Source of the DNA: Streptomyces sp. Tue 6430 | GTDB taxonomy: Bacteria > Actinomycetota > Actinomycetes > Streptomycetales > Streptomycetaceae | Length of the DNA: 64,000 bases | Assembly: GCA_021568835.1 (NCBI GenBank) | Contig: JAKGSH010000005.1 | Location: 57,192-121,191, forward strand | Reading direction: 5' to 3' | Translations under genes and position numbers: made by a program | The notes under the pieces: generated by a model | What the model saw: only the letters and a program-made list of their open reading frames with translations | Database searches by the model: none | Told to the model about the DNA's origin: nothing | Part shown: positions 26,988 to 35,477 of the stretch, piece after piece | How the letters are laid out: the number at the start of each line of letters is the position of its first letter | Position numbering within the stretch: position 1 is the stretch's first letter

Positions 26988-27263
26988 TCAGGACGCCTTC
27001 TCTTCCCCGGTCAGGCACGCGTCGATGTACGCGTTGAGGCTGCCGATCGTCTCGAAGACGTCCGGGGTCAGCTCGTCGGGGTCGATCTGCAGCCCGAGGG
27101 TGTCCTCCAGCTCCATCAGCAGCTCGATCACGCTGGTGGAGTCCAGGGCCAGATCGCTGAACAGCCGCGTGCCGGGGGCCAGTTCCGGTAGTTCCTTGTG
27201 CAGGACCTCGGCGAGCGCGTTCCGGAGCGCGTCGGCCGTCGTGGCGTTGTCGGTGTTCACCAT
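26988..27263 (-). CDS. Acyl carrier protein
   Basis: 91 residues. The phosphopantetheine site is DLALDSTSVIELLMELED, with Ser in the D-S-T/L position. LGLQIDPDELTPDVFETIGSLNAYID forms helices III-IV. It is free-standing, with the ATP-grasp ligase and PLP decarboxylase immediately upstream and AcpS downstream. That arrangement matches carrier-tethered amino-acid processing as in butirosin (BtrI ACP, BtrJ ligase, BtrK decarboxylase). The ATG at 27263 has a GGGAGCT site. Confidence 0.9.
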   Translation of the reverse strand: MVNTDNATTADALRNALAEVLHKELPELAPGTRLFSDLALDSTSVIELLMELEDTLGLQIDPDELTPDVFETIGSLNAYIDACLTGEEKAS

Positions 27264-27300
27264 GGTCACAGCTCCCTTACGGGGTTCGAATGGGCGGGGA

Positions 27301-28580
27301 TCAGCCGTGGCGGTCGGTTCGGCCCAGCTCGGGGTGGGTCGACTGCCTGCCGAGGATGTCGTCGAGCGTGTCGCGGCGACGGACCAGGTACGTCCGGCCA
27401 TGGCGCAGGACGACCTCGGCCGGGTAGCCGTGGCTGAGGAAGTACACGGGGAGGCCGAGGGGCCGTAGGCGCCGGAGCGCAGTACGCCGATGAGGTCCCC
27501 CGGGCGCAGCTCGGGCAGCGCCACGCTCTTGGCGACCGTGTCGTTGGGGGTGCACAGAGGACCGGCGATGTTCCAGGTGCCGTGTTCCTCGGCGGGCTCC
27601 GGCAACCGGGAGAGCAGTGCGATCGGGAAGTTGCGCTTGACGAAGGAGCCGATGCCGACTGCGGCCATGTGATGGTGCGTGCCGCCGTCCGCCACGGCGA
27701 AGTTCTCGCCCATGGACTGCTTGGTGTAGCGCACCCGCATCAGATAGGTGCCGCCCAGCGCCGTCAGATATCGGCCGGACTCCATGATCAGCCGGGTGCC
27801 CGGGTGCGCCGAGGCGAACCGGTCGAGCAGCGGATTGAGGTCCTTCGCCAGCTCGATCGCGTCGAGTTCCCGCTCGCCCTCGAAGTAGGCCGCCCCCAGG
27901 CCGCCGCCGATGTCCACCGCCGTCAGCGGGATCCCGGTGGCCTGCGCGATCCGGTCGGCGAGATCCAGGATGTACGCGGTGTTCTTGACGACCACCTCGG
28001 TGTCGAGGATGCGAGTGCCCAGGTACACCTGGATACCCGCCACTTCGGCGTGCCCGAAGTCGGTCAGTGCCCTTCCGGCCGCGAGGACCTGGGCCTCGTC
28101 GATGCCGAACTGGCGGGGCTTGCCGCCCATGGTCAGCCGCGAACCGGCGATGGACAGTGCCGGATTGACCCGTAGCAGCACCCGCTGGCGCACGTCGCGG
28201 GCCCGCGCCGCCTCGTCGATCCGCTCCAGCTCGTCGAACGACTCGCAGACGACGGCGTAGATCCCCGCGTCGACACAGGCCTCGATCTCCTGCGCGCTCT
28301 TGCCCGGTCCGAGGAAGACGATGTTCTCCGGGTCGGTCCCCGCGTCGAGGACCAGCCGCAGTTCCGCGAGGGAGGAGACCTCGGCGCGGGCGCCGGCCGC
28401 GTGCAGGACGTCGTAGACGCCCCTGTTGGGGTTCGACTTGAGCGAGTAGAAGATCTCCAGCGAAGGGTGCAGCGTCGAGCGAAGGGCGTGCAGGTTGTCG
28501 GCGAGCCAGTCGCCGTCGTACACGTACGTCGGGGTGCCGTACGTGTCGGCGATACCGTTCCAGTCGACTTCGGCACTCAT
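27301..28580 (-). CDS. PLP-dependent decarboxylase (diaminopimelate decarboxylase/BtrK type), frameshifted
   Basis: ATG at 28580 overlaps the preceding stop (ATGA). TPTYVYDGDWLADNL and LEIFYSLKSNPN carry the PLP lysine. RFGID-like PRQFGIDEAQV, VDIGGGLGAAYFEGE and LIMESGRYLTALGG follow. GPLCTPNDTVAKSV carries the active-site Cys region. Near 27460 the frame shifts and the last about 55 residues (PVYFLSHGYPAEVVLRHGRTYLVRRRDTLDDILGRQ) are in another frame, ending at 27301. Total about 425 residues, typical of fold-III decarboxylases. In the ACP/ATP-grasp context it probably decarboxylates a carrier-bound amino acid, as BtrK does with glutamyl-ACP. The substrate is inferred. Confidence 0.85.
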
Positions 28581-29968
28581 GGTTTGGCCACCATTTCGTT
28601 GAGCAGGGTCTCGGCCTGTTGCCTTGTCCGCCGTACGTCGTGCTCGTCGTCGCCGACGCAGATCGCGTAGACGCGGCCGTAGGGCTTTCCCTCGGCCTGG
28701 AACATGGCGTTCAGGGTGGCGAAGTTGTTGATCAGCACGCCGCGCGCACTGCGGGCCGAGGACGGCGGGCCGTCCAGGAGCAGTTCGCCGAGCGCGGCTC
28801 GCACCTCCTCGAAACCGTGCACGCGGGTGGGCCGGAGGTCGAAGGTCGTGGCCAGCGCGTGCCGGCCGTCGGTGATCAGACGTTCAGCGATCCGGTTTTG
28901 ATACGTCGCCATGTTGAAACGGGCATTGATCTCCAGGCAGGGGTAGAGCGTGCCGTCCGCGGCGAGCAGCGCGTCGACCCCGACCAGCCCGAAGTAGCCG
29001 GCCACCGCCAGCTGCTTGCCGATCACCTCGGCCGCCGCCCGCAGTTCGTCGATCCGGTCCGGCCGCAGCGCGGGCGGGAACAGGTGTCCGCGGTGCACGC
29101 CGTTCTCCGTGAGCGCGGTCTTCACGGTCTCGAACCGGACCTCGCCGCCGCGGCCGACGATGAACTGGTAGTTGAGGTCGGCCTGTTTGTCGATCCAGCG
29201 CTCGACGACGACGGACGCGCGCCGGTCCGCGCCGGCCCGGCGTTCGATCATCCGCAGCAGCCGCTCGCCGCGTCTGCGGTCCTCCACGACGACCATGCCG
29301 CGGCCCGAAACGCCCAGCGACTCCTTGACCACCACGGTGGAGCCGGCTCGGACCAGATGGACGTCGAGCGCCGCCGCCAGTTCCTCCACCGTCCGGCAGA
29401 CCGCTCCCGGGACGGGGGGCAGACCGGTGGCGTCCACCAGCTCCCGGCTGAACATCTTCCCGTTCACCTCTTTGCAGACGGCGGCGCTCGGGCCGGCCAG
29501 GGGCAGCCCCGCGGCCTCGGCCAGCCGTTCCTCGTCCGGCGAGATACCGAGCGGCATCAGGTAGGTGCGACCGTCGGCGAGCGCGCGCAAGGCCGCCAGC
29601 AGCCGGGGGGAGTCCAGCGCGTCTTCGGTGACCGACCGGGAGGGCACATTGCGGTCCACCGTCAGACGGACCCCGTCGGCCGCTCCCAGCGCGGTCAGAT
29701 AGCCGGCGTATCCGGGGTCGACCGCATCCTTGAGCACCACGACGTCGTGCTCGTCGGCGAGCAGGACGCCGACCTCCTCGATGCGGTTCACGGTGGCCGA
29801 CGAGAAGGACAGCCCGGCACCGGGCAGGCTGGGCTCGTCACGGCCCCAGACCCGCTCGACCTCGAAGTTGTTCACATAGACGAATCGGGCGGTCGGGTCT
29901 CCGACCAGGGCGGATTTCAGCCGTGCGGTGAATCCGCCGGCTGCCGCGGTGCCTTGCGGTGCAGACAT
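28577..29968 (-). CDS. ATP-grasp amino acid ligase (BtrJ-like role proposed)
   Basis: 463 residues, ATG at 29968, two bases after the KASIII stop. The N-terminal part (FVYVNNFEVERVWG) is a pre-ATP-grasp domain. GPSAAVCKEVNGKMFSRELVDATGLPPVPG starts the ATP-grasp region. STVVVKESLGVSGRGMVVVED is the nucleotide-binding strand-loop. VVERWIDKQADLNYQF and GLVGVDALLAADGTLYPCLEINARFNMATYQNRIAERLI hold the metal-binding Glu and Asn. Such ligases join an amino acid carboxylate to an amine or to a carrier thiol. Clustering with an ACP and a decarboxylase favours aminoacylation of the ACP; peptide-bond formation is the alternative. Confidence 0.85.
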   Translation of the reverse strand: MSAPQGTAAAGGFTARLKSALVGDPTARFVYVNNFEVERVWGRDEPSLPGAGLSFSSATVNRIEEVGVLLADEHDVVVLKDAVDPGYAGYLTALGAADGVRLTVDRNVPSRSVTEDALDSPRLLAALRALADGRTYLMPLGISPDEERLAEAAGLPLAGPSAAVCKEVNGKMFSRELVDATGLPPVPGAVCRTVEELAAALDVHLVRAGSTVVVKESLGVSGRGMVVVEDRRRGERLLRMIERRAGADRRASVVVERWIDKQADLNYQFIVGRGGEVRFETVKTALTENGVHRGHLFPPALRPDRIDELRAAAEVIGKQLAVAGYFGLVGVDALLAADGTLYPCLEINARFNMATYQNRIAERLITDGRHALATTFDLRPTRVHGFEEVRAALGELLLDGPPSSARSARGVLINNFATLNAMFQAEGKPYGRVYAICVGDDEHDVRRTRQQAETLLNEMVAKP

Positions 29969-29969
29969 G

Positions 29970-30911
29970 TCACTCCTGTCCGGTCGAGGTTCTGGCCACC
30001 GCGGCGGCGAAGGTCCCGCCCTGGCCCGCTGACACCAGCAGCACATGCGTTCCCGGGCGCACCGCGCCCTCGGCCCGTGCCGTCGAGAGGTTCATGAACG
30101 GGTCCGCGCAGAAGCAGTGGCCGGTCTTCGGGACGTTCTCCAGATAGATCCGGTCGAGCGGGAGCCCCAGTTTCCTGGCGGTGGTACTCCACGAGTAGCG
30201 GTTCACGTTGTGCGGCAGGACGAGGTCGATGTCGTCGAGTTCGAGATCCGCGCGGCGCACCGCGTCGAGCATCACCGCGGCCAGCTCCGGCGTGTACGCG
30301 CGCCGGTATCGGCGCTGTGCCTCCTCGGGCATCTTCATGGCTTGGTGGAATTCGCCGAGGGTGCGGTGGGCCGTGCTCAGCACCGCGTCCCCCGGCCCGT
30401 CGAGGCCGACCACGACACCGGCGGTCGCGTCTCCGAGGACCGAGGTCGCCGGGAGGTGCTGCGTCACCGAGGACAGCGCCTTCTCCCCGACGAGCACCAG
30501 AGCCGTGCTCCCGGCGGGCTCTCCCGTGAGCAGGCTCTCGGCCACCTTCAGCACCGACAGCCCGACCGCGCAGCCCTGATGGGACACGGCGAACGATGTG
30601 GCCCCGTCCACATCGAGCCTGGTGCGCAGCACATCCATCCAGCGCAGGCTCGGTGGGGCGACGTGCTGCACCGTATGGGCGTGGATCAGGAAGCGCACCT
30701 GGGAGCGGTCCGTCTCGGCGAGCACCTCCTGGCCGATGGTCAGCAGCATGTCGAGCGTGGACAGGCCTGCGGCGACGACGATCCGGTCCAGCCCCAGGAA
30801 CCGGGTCAGCAGCTTGACCTCGGAGCGCGAGATCTCCAGCGGCTCGCGCAGCTCCGTGACGGCGGCGGTGTGCTCCGGTATGAAGGACACGGCCCTACGC
30901 AGGTACAGCAC
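29970..30911 (-). CDS. KASIII-like (3-oxoacyl-ACP synthase III family) enzyme
   Basis: 313 residues, GTG at 30911 overlapping the carbamoyltransferase 3' end. The Cys nucleophile is in FAVSHQGCAVGLSVLKVAE (Cys114). DIDLVLPHNVNRYSWS holds the active-site His (234). The segment ENVPKTGHCFCADPFMN replaces the FabH NTSAAS loop, with His265 where Asn is usual. STSVLGDATAGVVVGL is the GDGA-type strand. It belongs to the KASIII-like group that includes acyl-transferring as well as C-C-forming enzymes. A role in transferring or extending the ACP-bound amino acyl group is inference. Confidence 0.82.
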   Translation of the reverse strand: MLYLRRAVSFIPEHTAAVTELREPLEISRSEVKLLTRFLGLDRIVVAAGLSTLDMLLTIGQEVLAETDRSQVRFLIHAHTVQHVAPPSLRWMDVLRTRLDVDGATSFAVSHQGCAVGLSVLKVAESLLTGEPAGSTALVLVGEKALSSVTQHLPATSVLGDATAGVVVGLDGPGDAVLSTAHRTLGEFHQAMKMPEEAQRRYRRAYTPELAAVMLDAVRRADLELDDIDLVLPHNVNRYSWSTTARKLGLPLDRIYLENVPKTGHCFCADPFMNLSTARAEGAVRPGTHVLLVSAGQGGTFAAAVARTSTGQE

Positions 30912-31845
30912 GGCACCACTCCAGGACGGCCATCGCGCTGTAGAGCTTGTTCTCGGCCTGTTCGAAGGCGATGCTCGCGGGGCCGTCGAGAACCCCGGCG
31001 GTGACCTCCTCGCCGCGATGGGCCGGTAGGTCGTGCATGAACACGGCCTTGGGCGAGCCCTCCATCAGCCGCTCCGTCACCTGGAAGGGGGCGAAGACGG
31101 TGCGCCAGTCCGGGTCCGGCTTGCTGGTGCCGGTGGTCTGCCAGCGCGTGGTGTAGGCGACGTCGAAGTCTACGGGCAGGTCGTCGAGATCGTGCCGTTC
31201 CTCCACCGCGGAGCCGTATGCCGCCGCGTGCTGCCGGGCACGGCCGAGCACATCGCCGGTCAGGCCGTAGCCGGGCGGTGTGCGCAGCTCCAGCCGGACC
31301 CCGCGGTAGCGGCTCAGCCCCAGCGCGAGGGCGGCGGCGGAGTTGTTGCCCTCGCCGACGTAGACGACGGTCAGCCCGTCCACCGCCCCGAAGCGCCTGG
31401 TGAGGGTGGTCAGGTCGGTGAGCGCCTGGGTCGGGTGCTCGTCGGCGCTCATCGCGTTGATCACGGACATCCGCCGCTGCGCGGCCCAGGCGCGCAACTC
31501 CCGCGGACTCCCGGCCGTCCGCGCGACCAGGACGTCGAGCATCCGGGACATCACCTGGCCGGTGTCCTCCGTGGTCTCCCCGGTGTTGAGCTGCAGGTCA
31601 CCGGGACCGAAGGTGACCAGACCCGCCCCGAGCCGCAGCGCGCCGGAGGAGAACGCCGTACGGGTGCGTGTCGAGGTCCTGCGGAAGTAGACGCCGACGA
31701 CGTCGCGGGCCAGCGCCGTGCCGTCGACGCGTTCTCCCCTCGCCGCCCGGCCCGACAGCTCCGCGCCCCGCTCCACGATTCCCCGTAGCTGGGAGTCGGC
31801 GAGATCGTCGAGAGAGATGAGGTGACCACTGGTGCGTTTCGTCAT
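30895..31845 (-). CDS. Ornithine/other carbamoyltransferase homologue
   Basis: 316 residues, ATG at 31845. Carbamoyl-phosphate binding motif FRRTSTRTRTAFSSGA (S-T-R-T-R) is intact, as is DEHPTQALTDLTTL (HPTQ). The C-terminal substrate motif is FMHDLPAHRGEEVTAGVLDG: His-Asp-Leu-Pro instead of the HCLP of ornithine carbamoyltransferases. The amine acceptor is therefore probably not ornithine. Its neighbours SbnA/SbnB make 2,3-diaminopropionate, so carbamoylation of that amino acid to beta-ureidoalanine, as in viomycin/capreomycin pathways, is the favoured role. It is in operon with the KASIII gene (16-base overlap). Confidence 0.87.
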   Translation of the reverse strand: MTKRTSGHLISLDDLADSQLRGIVERGAELSGRAARGERVDGTALARDVVGVYFRRTSTRTRTAFSSGALRLGAGLVTFGPGDLQLNTGETTEDTGQVMSRMLDVLVARTAGSPRELRAWAAQRRMSVINAMSADEHPTQALTDLTTLTRRFGAVDGLTVVYVGEGNNSAAALALGLSRYRGVRLELRTPPGYGLTGDVLGRARQHAAAYGSAVEERHDLDDLPVDFDVAYTTRWQTTGTSKPDPDWRTVFAPFQVTERLMEGSPKAVFMHDLPAHRGEEVTAGVLDGPASIAFEQAENKLYSAMAVLEWCRAVPA

Positions 31846-31882
31846 GGGGCCGACCTCTGTTCCGCCGGACGGGCGCCGGGCG

Positions 31883-32624
31883 TCACCGTCGTTCGACCTC
31901 GGCGAGAAAGTCCGGTACGTCCTGCACCCGGCCGCTGTCCCGGCCGATCCGCAGGATCTCCCTGCCGGCCGGGAGGTCCAGCACACCGGGTCCGAACGGT
32001 GAGAAGATCCGCGGCCGGTCCCGGCCGAGGTCCAGCTCGCCGAGGACGAGCCGTGCGACCGTGCCGTCGACGAAGCCCCGGTGCCCGGACTTCTGCACCG
32101 CCGGATGGGGGGCAGGTGCCGGCGTCGAGGCGATGCTCGACGTCGTCGAGGACATCGCGGGAGGCGACGATCAGCTCAGGGCCGAGGTCGCACGGCGAGA
32201 CGTCGAGCACGGTCCGGCCGGGCGCGAAGGCGTCGAGCGCGAGAATGTACGGCTCCCCGGCGGTTGTCACCGGCACCACGAGGTCGGCGCGGTCCGCCGC
32301 CCCGGCCGGACGCTCGTGGGCGGTGCCCCGGTGACCGGGCACTTCGGTGTACTCGGCCGACTTCTTCGCATAGCCCCCGACCGCGTCGTGGATCGCGACC
32401 TCGGTGAAGGACCAGCCGAGCGGGCGGAAGAATCCCAGGATGTTGAGGGAGACGACCCTCGCGTCGGGCTCGTCCGGGAAGCGCAGGAAGCAGCTGTCGG
32501 GGTCGACCGCCGCGCCACGGCGGTGGGCCGGGTGAGTCTCCCTTACCCGCGCGAAGATCTCCGGTCGGGAGGTCTCGATGACGGCGCGGACGCTCTTTCC
32601 GCCCCTCACCTGGAAGGAGAACAT
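31883..32624 (-). CDS. sbnB: SbnB-like 2,3-diaminopropionate synthase, internally deleted and frameshifted
   Basis: Ornithine cyclodeaminase-family protein. From ATG 32624, VRAVIETSRPEIFARVRETHPAHRRGAAVDPDSCFLRFPDEPDAR is the SbnB N-terminus. The sequence then jumps directly to VSLNILGFFRPLGWSFTEVAIHD. That skips about 80-90 residues holding the substrate Lys region and the Rossmann GxGxxA motif. After a shift near 32130 it ends with VQKSGHRGFVDGTVARLVLG and FSPFGPGVLDL at 31883. SbnB oxidatively cleaves N-(1-amino-1-carboxyl-2-ethyl)-glutamate to L-2,3-diaminopropionate. As read it would be inactive. The in-frame gap is either true loss or an assembly collapse. Confidence 0.75.
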
Positions 32625-32628
32625 ACGA

Positions 32629-33622
32629 TCAGTTCCTCGCCCTCGTCAGCTCGAACAGCAGGTCGTCGGAGTCGTTGAGGCATTCGGGCCGAAGGTCTCG
32701 GCCACCCAGTCGTCGTTGTAGATCGTTTGGACGTAGCGATCGCCGAGGTCGGGTGAGACAGCCACCACGCGGGAGCCCGGGGGGAGTTCGGGGGCGCGTC
32801 GCAGAACCGCCTGCACCACCGAGCCGGTGGACCCGCCGGCGAAGAAGCCGTATCTGCGGGCGAGCCAGCGGCAGGTCCTGACGGTGTCGGTCTCGGCGAC
32901 CAGCTCCATGTCGTCCACCAGCTCGCTGCGCAGGATCTCCGGGCGCCGGCTGGTGCCGATCCCGGGGATGAAGCGGCGCGCGGCCGCGCCGCCGAAGTTC
33001 ACCGATCCGACCGCGTCCACCGCGATGATCCGGGTGCCCGGCGACTCGCGGCGGAAGTGGCGGATGCAGCCCATCAGCGTCCCGAGGTGCCGGTGCCGAC
33101 GAACAGGTAGTCCAGGTCCGGGATCGTGGCGCTGATCGCTGCGGCCGTACACCGGTCGTGCACGGCGGAGTTGGCCGGATTGACGTACTGGTTCAGCCAG
33201 ACGAGGTCCGGGTCCCCGGCCAACTGCTCGCGGATGTAGGCGATGCGGGTGCCCAGGTAACCGCCCCCCTCGTCCGGGCGGTTCACGGTGACCACTTCCG
33301 CGCCGAGAGCACGCATGGTCTCCACGCTCAGCACCGAGGTACTGGGATCGGTGACGCACAGGAAGCGGTACCCCTTGGCGGCGGAGACCACGGCCAGGGC
33401 GATGCCCAGACTGCCGGAGGAGGACTCGATGAGACGCGAGCCCCGGCTCAGGAAACCCCGGCGCTCGGCGTCCTCCACCATGCTCCGGGCGGTCTTCAGC
33501 TTGATCGACCCGGCGGGATTGAGGCCCTCTATCTTCAGATAGAGGTCGATATTCGCGGCCGCGCCGTCGAGATGAAGGAAGACATCGTCCTGAATCATCT
33601 CGTACGCGTTTTCATACATCAA
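32629..33622 (-). CDS. sbnA: SbnA-like PLP enzyme for 2,3-diaminopropionate synthesis, frameshifted
   Basis: Cysteine-synthase family. NPAGSIKLKTARSMVEDAE carries the PLP lysine. ESSSGSLGIALAVVSAAKGYRF is the substrate/PLP loop. VTVNRPDEGGGYLGTRIAYIREQL and LNQYVNPANSAVHD follow, then LFVGTGTSG is the phosphate-binding loop. A shift near 33080 continues with TLMGCIRHFRRESPGTRIIAVDAVGS and FFAGGSTGSVVQAVL. A final shift near 32680 gives the end ECLNDSDDLLFELTRARN at 32629. SbnA joins O-phosphoserine and glutamate, the first step to L-2,3-diaminopropionate. First gene of the left-running operon, divergent from the C-PCP gene. Confidence 0.85.
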
Positions 33623-33786
33623 TTCTCGTCAACCCCGCATCGGAGAATTCAGGCACGATTGTCATGAGCCGAGCGTAGGAGCCGATCCGGTCGGGGGACA
33701 GGCAAGTGCCCGGCAGTTTCCGGTGGGAGGGAAGTTGCCGTCCTGATTCCTTGCCCGGTCGTGCGGCCTTGTGCCGTACTTGCTCC
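33623..33786. promoter_or_regulatory. Divergent promoter region between the two biosynthetic operons
   Basis: A 164-base gap between the sbnA-like gene and the first NRPS gene. It is the only place from which both operons can start, so divergent promoters are expected. It is less G+C-rich than its surroundings near 33600-33670. I see no unambiguous -35/-10 pair or SARP heptamer repeats. Confidence 0.5.
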
Positions 33787-35436
33787 ATGATGCAGAGCAA
33801 TTCCACGCCCGCGGTCGGCGGCGAGCTGACTCTTGGTCAGGAAGCTCTCTGGCTGATCCAGAATCTCGACCCGGAATGCGTGGCCTACAACGTGACCGCG
33901 GCGCTCAGCCTGCATTTCCCGGTGGACGCCGAGCTCGTGGAGTCGGCCGTCCGAGCCGCGGTCCTGGACCACACGCTGCTCGGTTCGCTGTTCGGCTGTG
34001 ACGACTCCGGACGCGTCCGTCGCCGTCCGGCCGGAGCCACGGCCGCGCTGATGGAACGGTACGAACCGGACCTCGACGAGGACGAACTGCGGGCATTCGC
34101 AATGGGTCTGACCCGGCGCCCCTTCGACCTCGACCGGGAGCCGCCGATCAGGACCGCACTGCTGCGGCGCCGGAACGCGCCGGACATCCTGCTGATCACG
34201 GCCCACCACATCGTGGCGGACAACGTCTCGCAGTTGCTGCTGTGCCGGGAGATCCTCTCCCGGTACGTGGCGCTGCGCGAGGGACGGGCCTACGCCGCCC
34301 GGGACACCGGTGCGGCCTTCGACCGGTTCGCACAGCAGCAGCACGCGTATCTGGCCTCGCCGCGGGCCGACCGGGCGCGGCGGCACTGGCAGGAGGAACT
34401 GCGAGGCGTGTCACGGCATACCGCCGTGCCCGCCGACCTTCCCCGACCCGATGTCTACCGCACCGAAGGCGCGGAGGTCGTCCTGGACCTGCCACCGGAC
34501 CTGGTGGAAGGACTGGGCGAGGCGGTCGCCGCGCACAATGTGACCACCTTCGCCTACCTCCTGACCGTCCTCGAACTGCTGTTGCACCGGTCCACCGGGC
34601 AGACGGACTTCCTGGTTGGCTACCCGGTGACGCAGCGCCGAGGCGCGCAGCTGCGGGGTGCCATCGGCTACTTCGTGAACACCTTGCCGCTGCGCGTGCG
34701 TGTCGACCCCGACGACGGCTTCGACGCCCTGCTGCGCAGGACCACGGCCGGGCTGTGGCGCGGCCTGCTGCACCGCGACTACCCGTTCGCACTGCTGCCC
34801 CGCCTGGTCGATCTGCCGCGCGACCCCGGCCGTCCCGGACTCATCACCGTCCTGTTCGTGTTCAACGAACTCGACAAGGACGACCCCATCGCCGCGGCGC
34901 TCGAACCCGGCCGCGAGGTGGAGCACGCCGGCCTGCGCACCGCCGAGTACTACCTGCCGCAGCAGCAGGGCCAGTTCGAGCTCACTTTCCAGGTGACCCG
35001 GCACGCCCGGACCCTGCGGGCGACGCTGAAGTACAACACCTCCCTGTTCACCGAGCGCGCGGCCCTTCGGCTGGCAGAGCAGTACCGGAGTCTGCTGCGT
35101 TCCGCGGTGACCGGCACCCTTCCCGCCGCTCTACGCGAGCTGATCTCAAGAAGTGAGAGTGAATCGATGGACAGTACACGAACCGACGCCGGCCGGGCGG
35201 CCCGCCTCACGCGGATCCGCGACGTCGCCGCCGCGATTTTCACCGCGGAACCCGGCGCCGTGGAGGCGGCCGAGGACTTCGCGCAGGACCTGGACACCGA
35301 TTCCCTGCTCGCCGTCGATTTCCTCGTCGAACTGGAGCGGGTGTTCGAAATCTCGCTCGACGTGGACCAGATCCCCAGGCTGATGGCCGGCTTGGACAGC
35401 GCCTACGAGACGGTCGCCGAGAGCGCCGGCTGGTAG
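33787..35436 (+). CDS. NRPS protein: condensation domain - carrier protein (C-PCP)
   Basis: 549 residues if the ATG at 33787 is used (a second ATG follows directly). The condensation domain covers about residues 10-440: LTLGQEALWLIQNLDPECVAYN at the start, and ITAHHIVADNVSQLL as the HHxxxDG motif with the final Gly replaced by Asn. GYPVTQRRGAQLRGAIGYFVNTLPLR is the dimer-bridge segment. After a linker, residues about 465-545 form a carrier domain with DLDTDSLLAVDFLVELERVFEISLDVDQIP (phosphopantetheine Ser in DTDS). There is no adenylation domain. The next gene encodes an aminoacyl-tRNA-synthetase-like ligase, the likely loader of this carrier. Confidence 0.88.
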   Translation: MMQSNSTPAVGGELTLGQEALWLIQNLDPECVAYNVTAALSLHFPVDAELVESAVRAAVLDHTLLGSLFGCDDSGRVRRRPAGATAALMERYEPDLDEDELRAFAMGLTRRPFDLDREPPIRTALLRRRNAPDILLITAHHIVADNVSQLLLCREILSRYVALREGRAYAARDTGAAFDRFAQQQHAYLASPRADRARRHWQEELRGVSRHTAVPADLPRPDVYRTEGAEVVLDLPPDLVEGLGEAVAAHNVTTFAYLLTVLELLLHRSTGQTDFLVGYPVTQRRGAQLRGAIGYFVNTLPLRVRVDPDDGFDALLRRTTAGLWRGLLHRDYPFALLPRLVDLPRDPGRPGLITVLFVFNELDKDDPIAAALEPGREVEHAGLRTAEYYLPQQQGQFELTFQVTRHARTLRATLKYNTSLFTERAALRLAEQYRSLLRSAVTGTLPAALRELISRSESESMDSTRTDAGRAARLTRIRDVAAAIFTAEPGAVEAAEDFAQDLDTDSLLAVDFLVELERVFEISLDVDQIPRLMAGLDSAYETVAESAGW

Positions 35437-35477
35437 CCCACCCTTCACCCGCTTTCCCGAGGAGCGTGACCGTTCCG

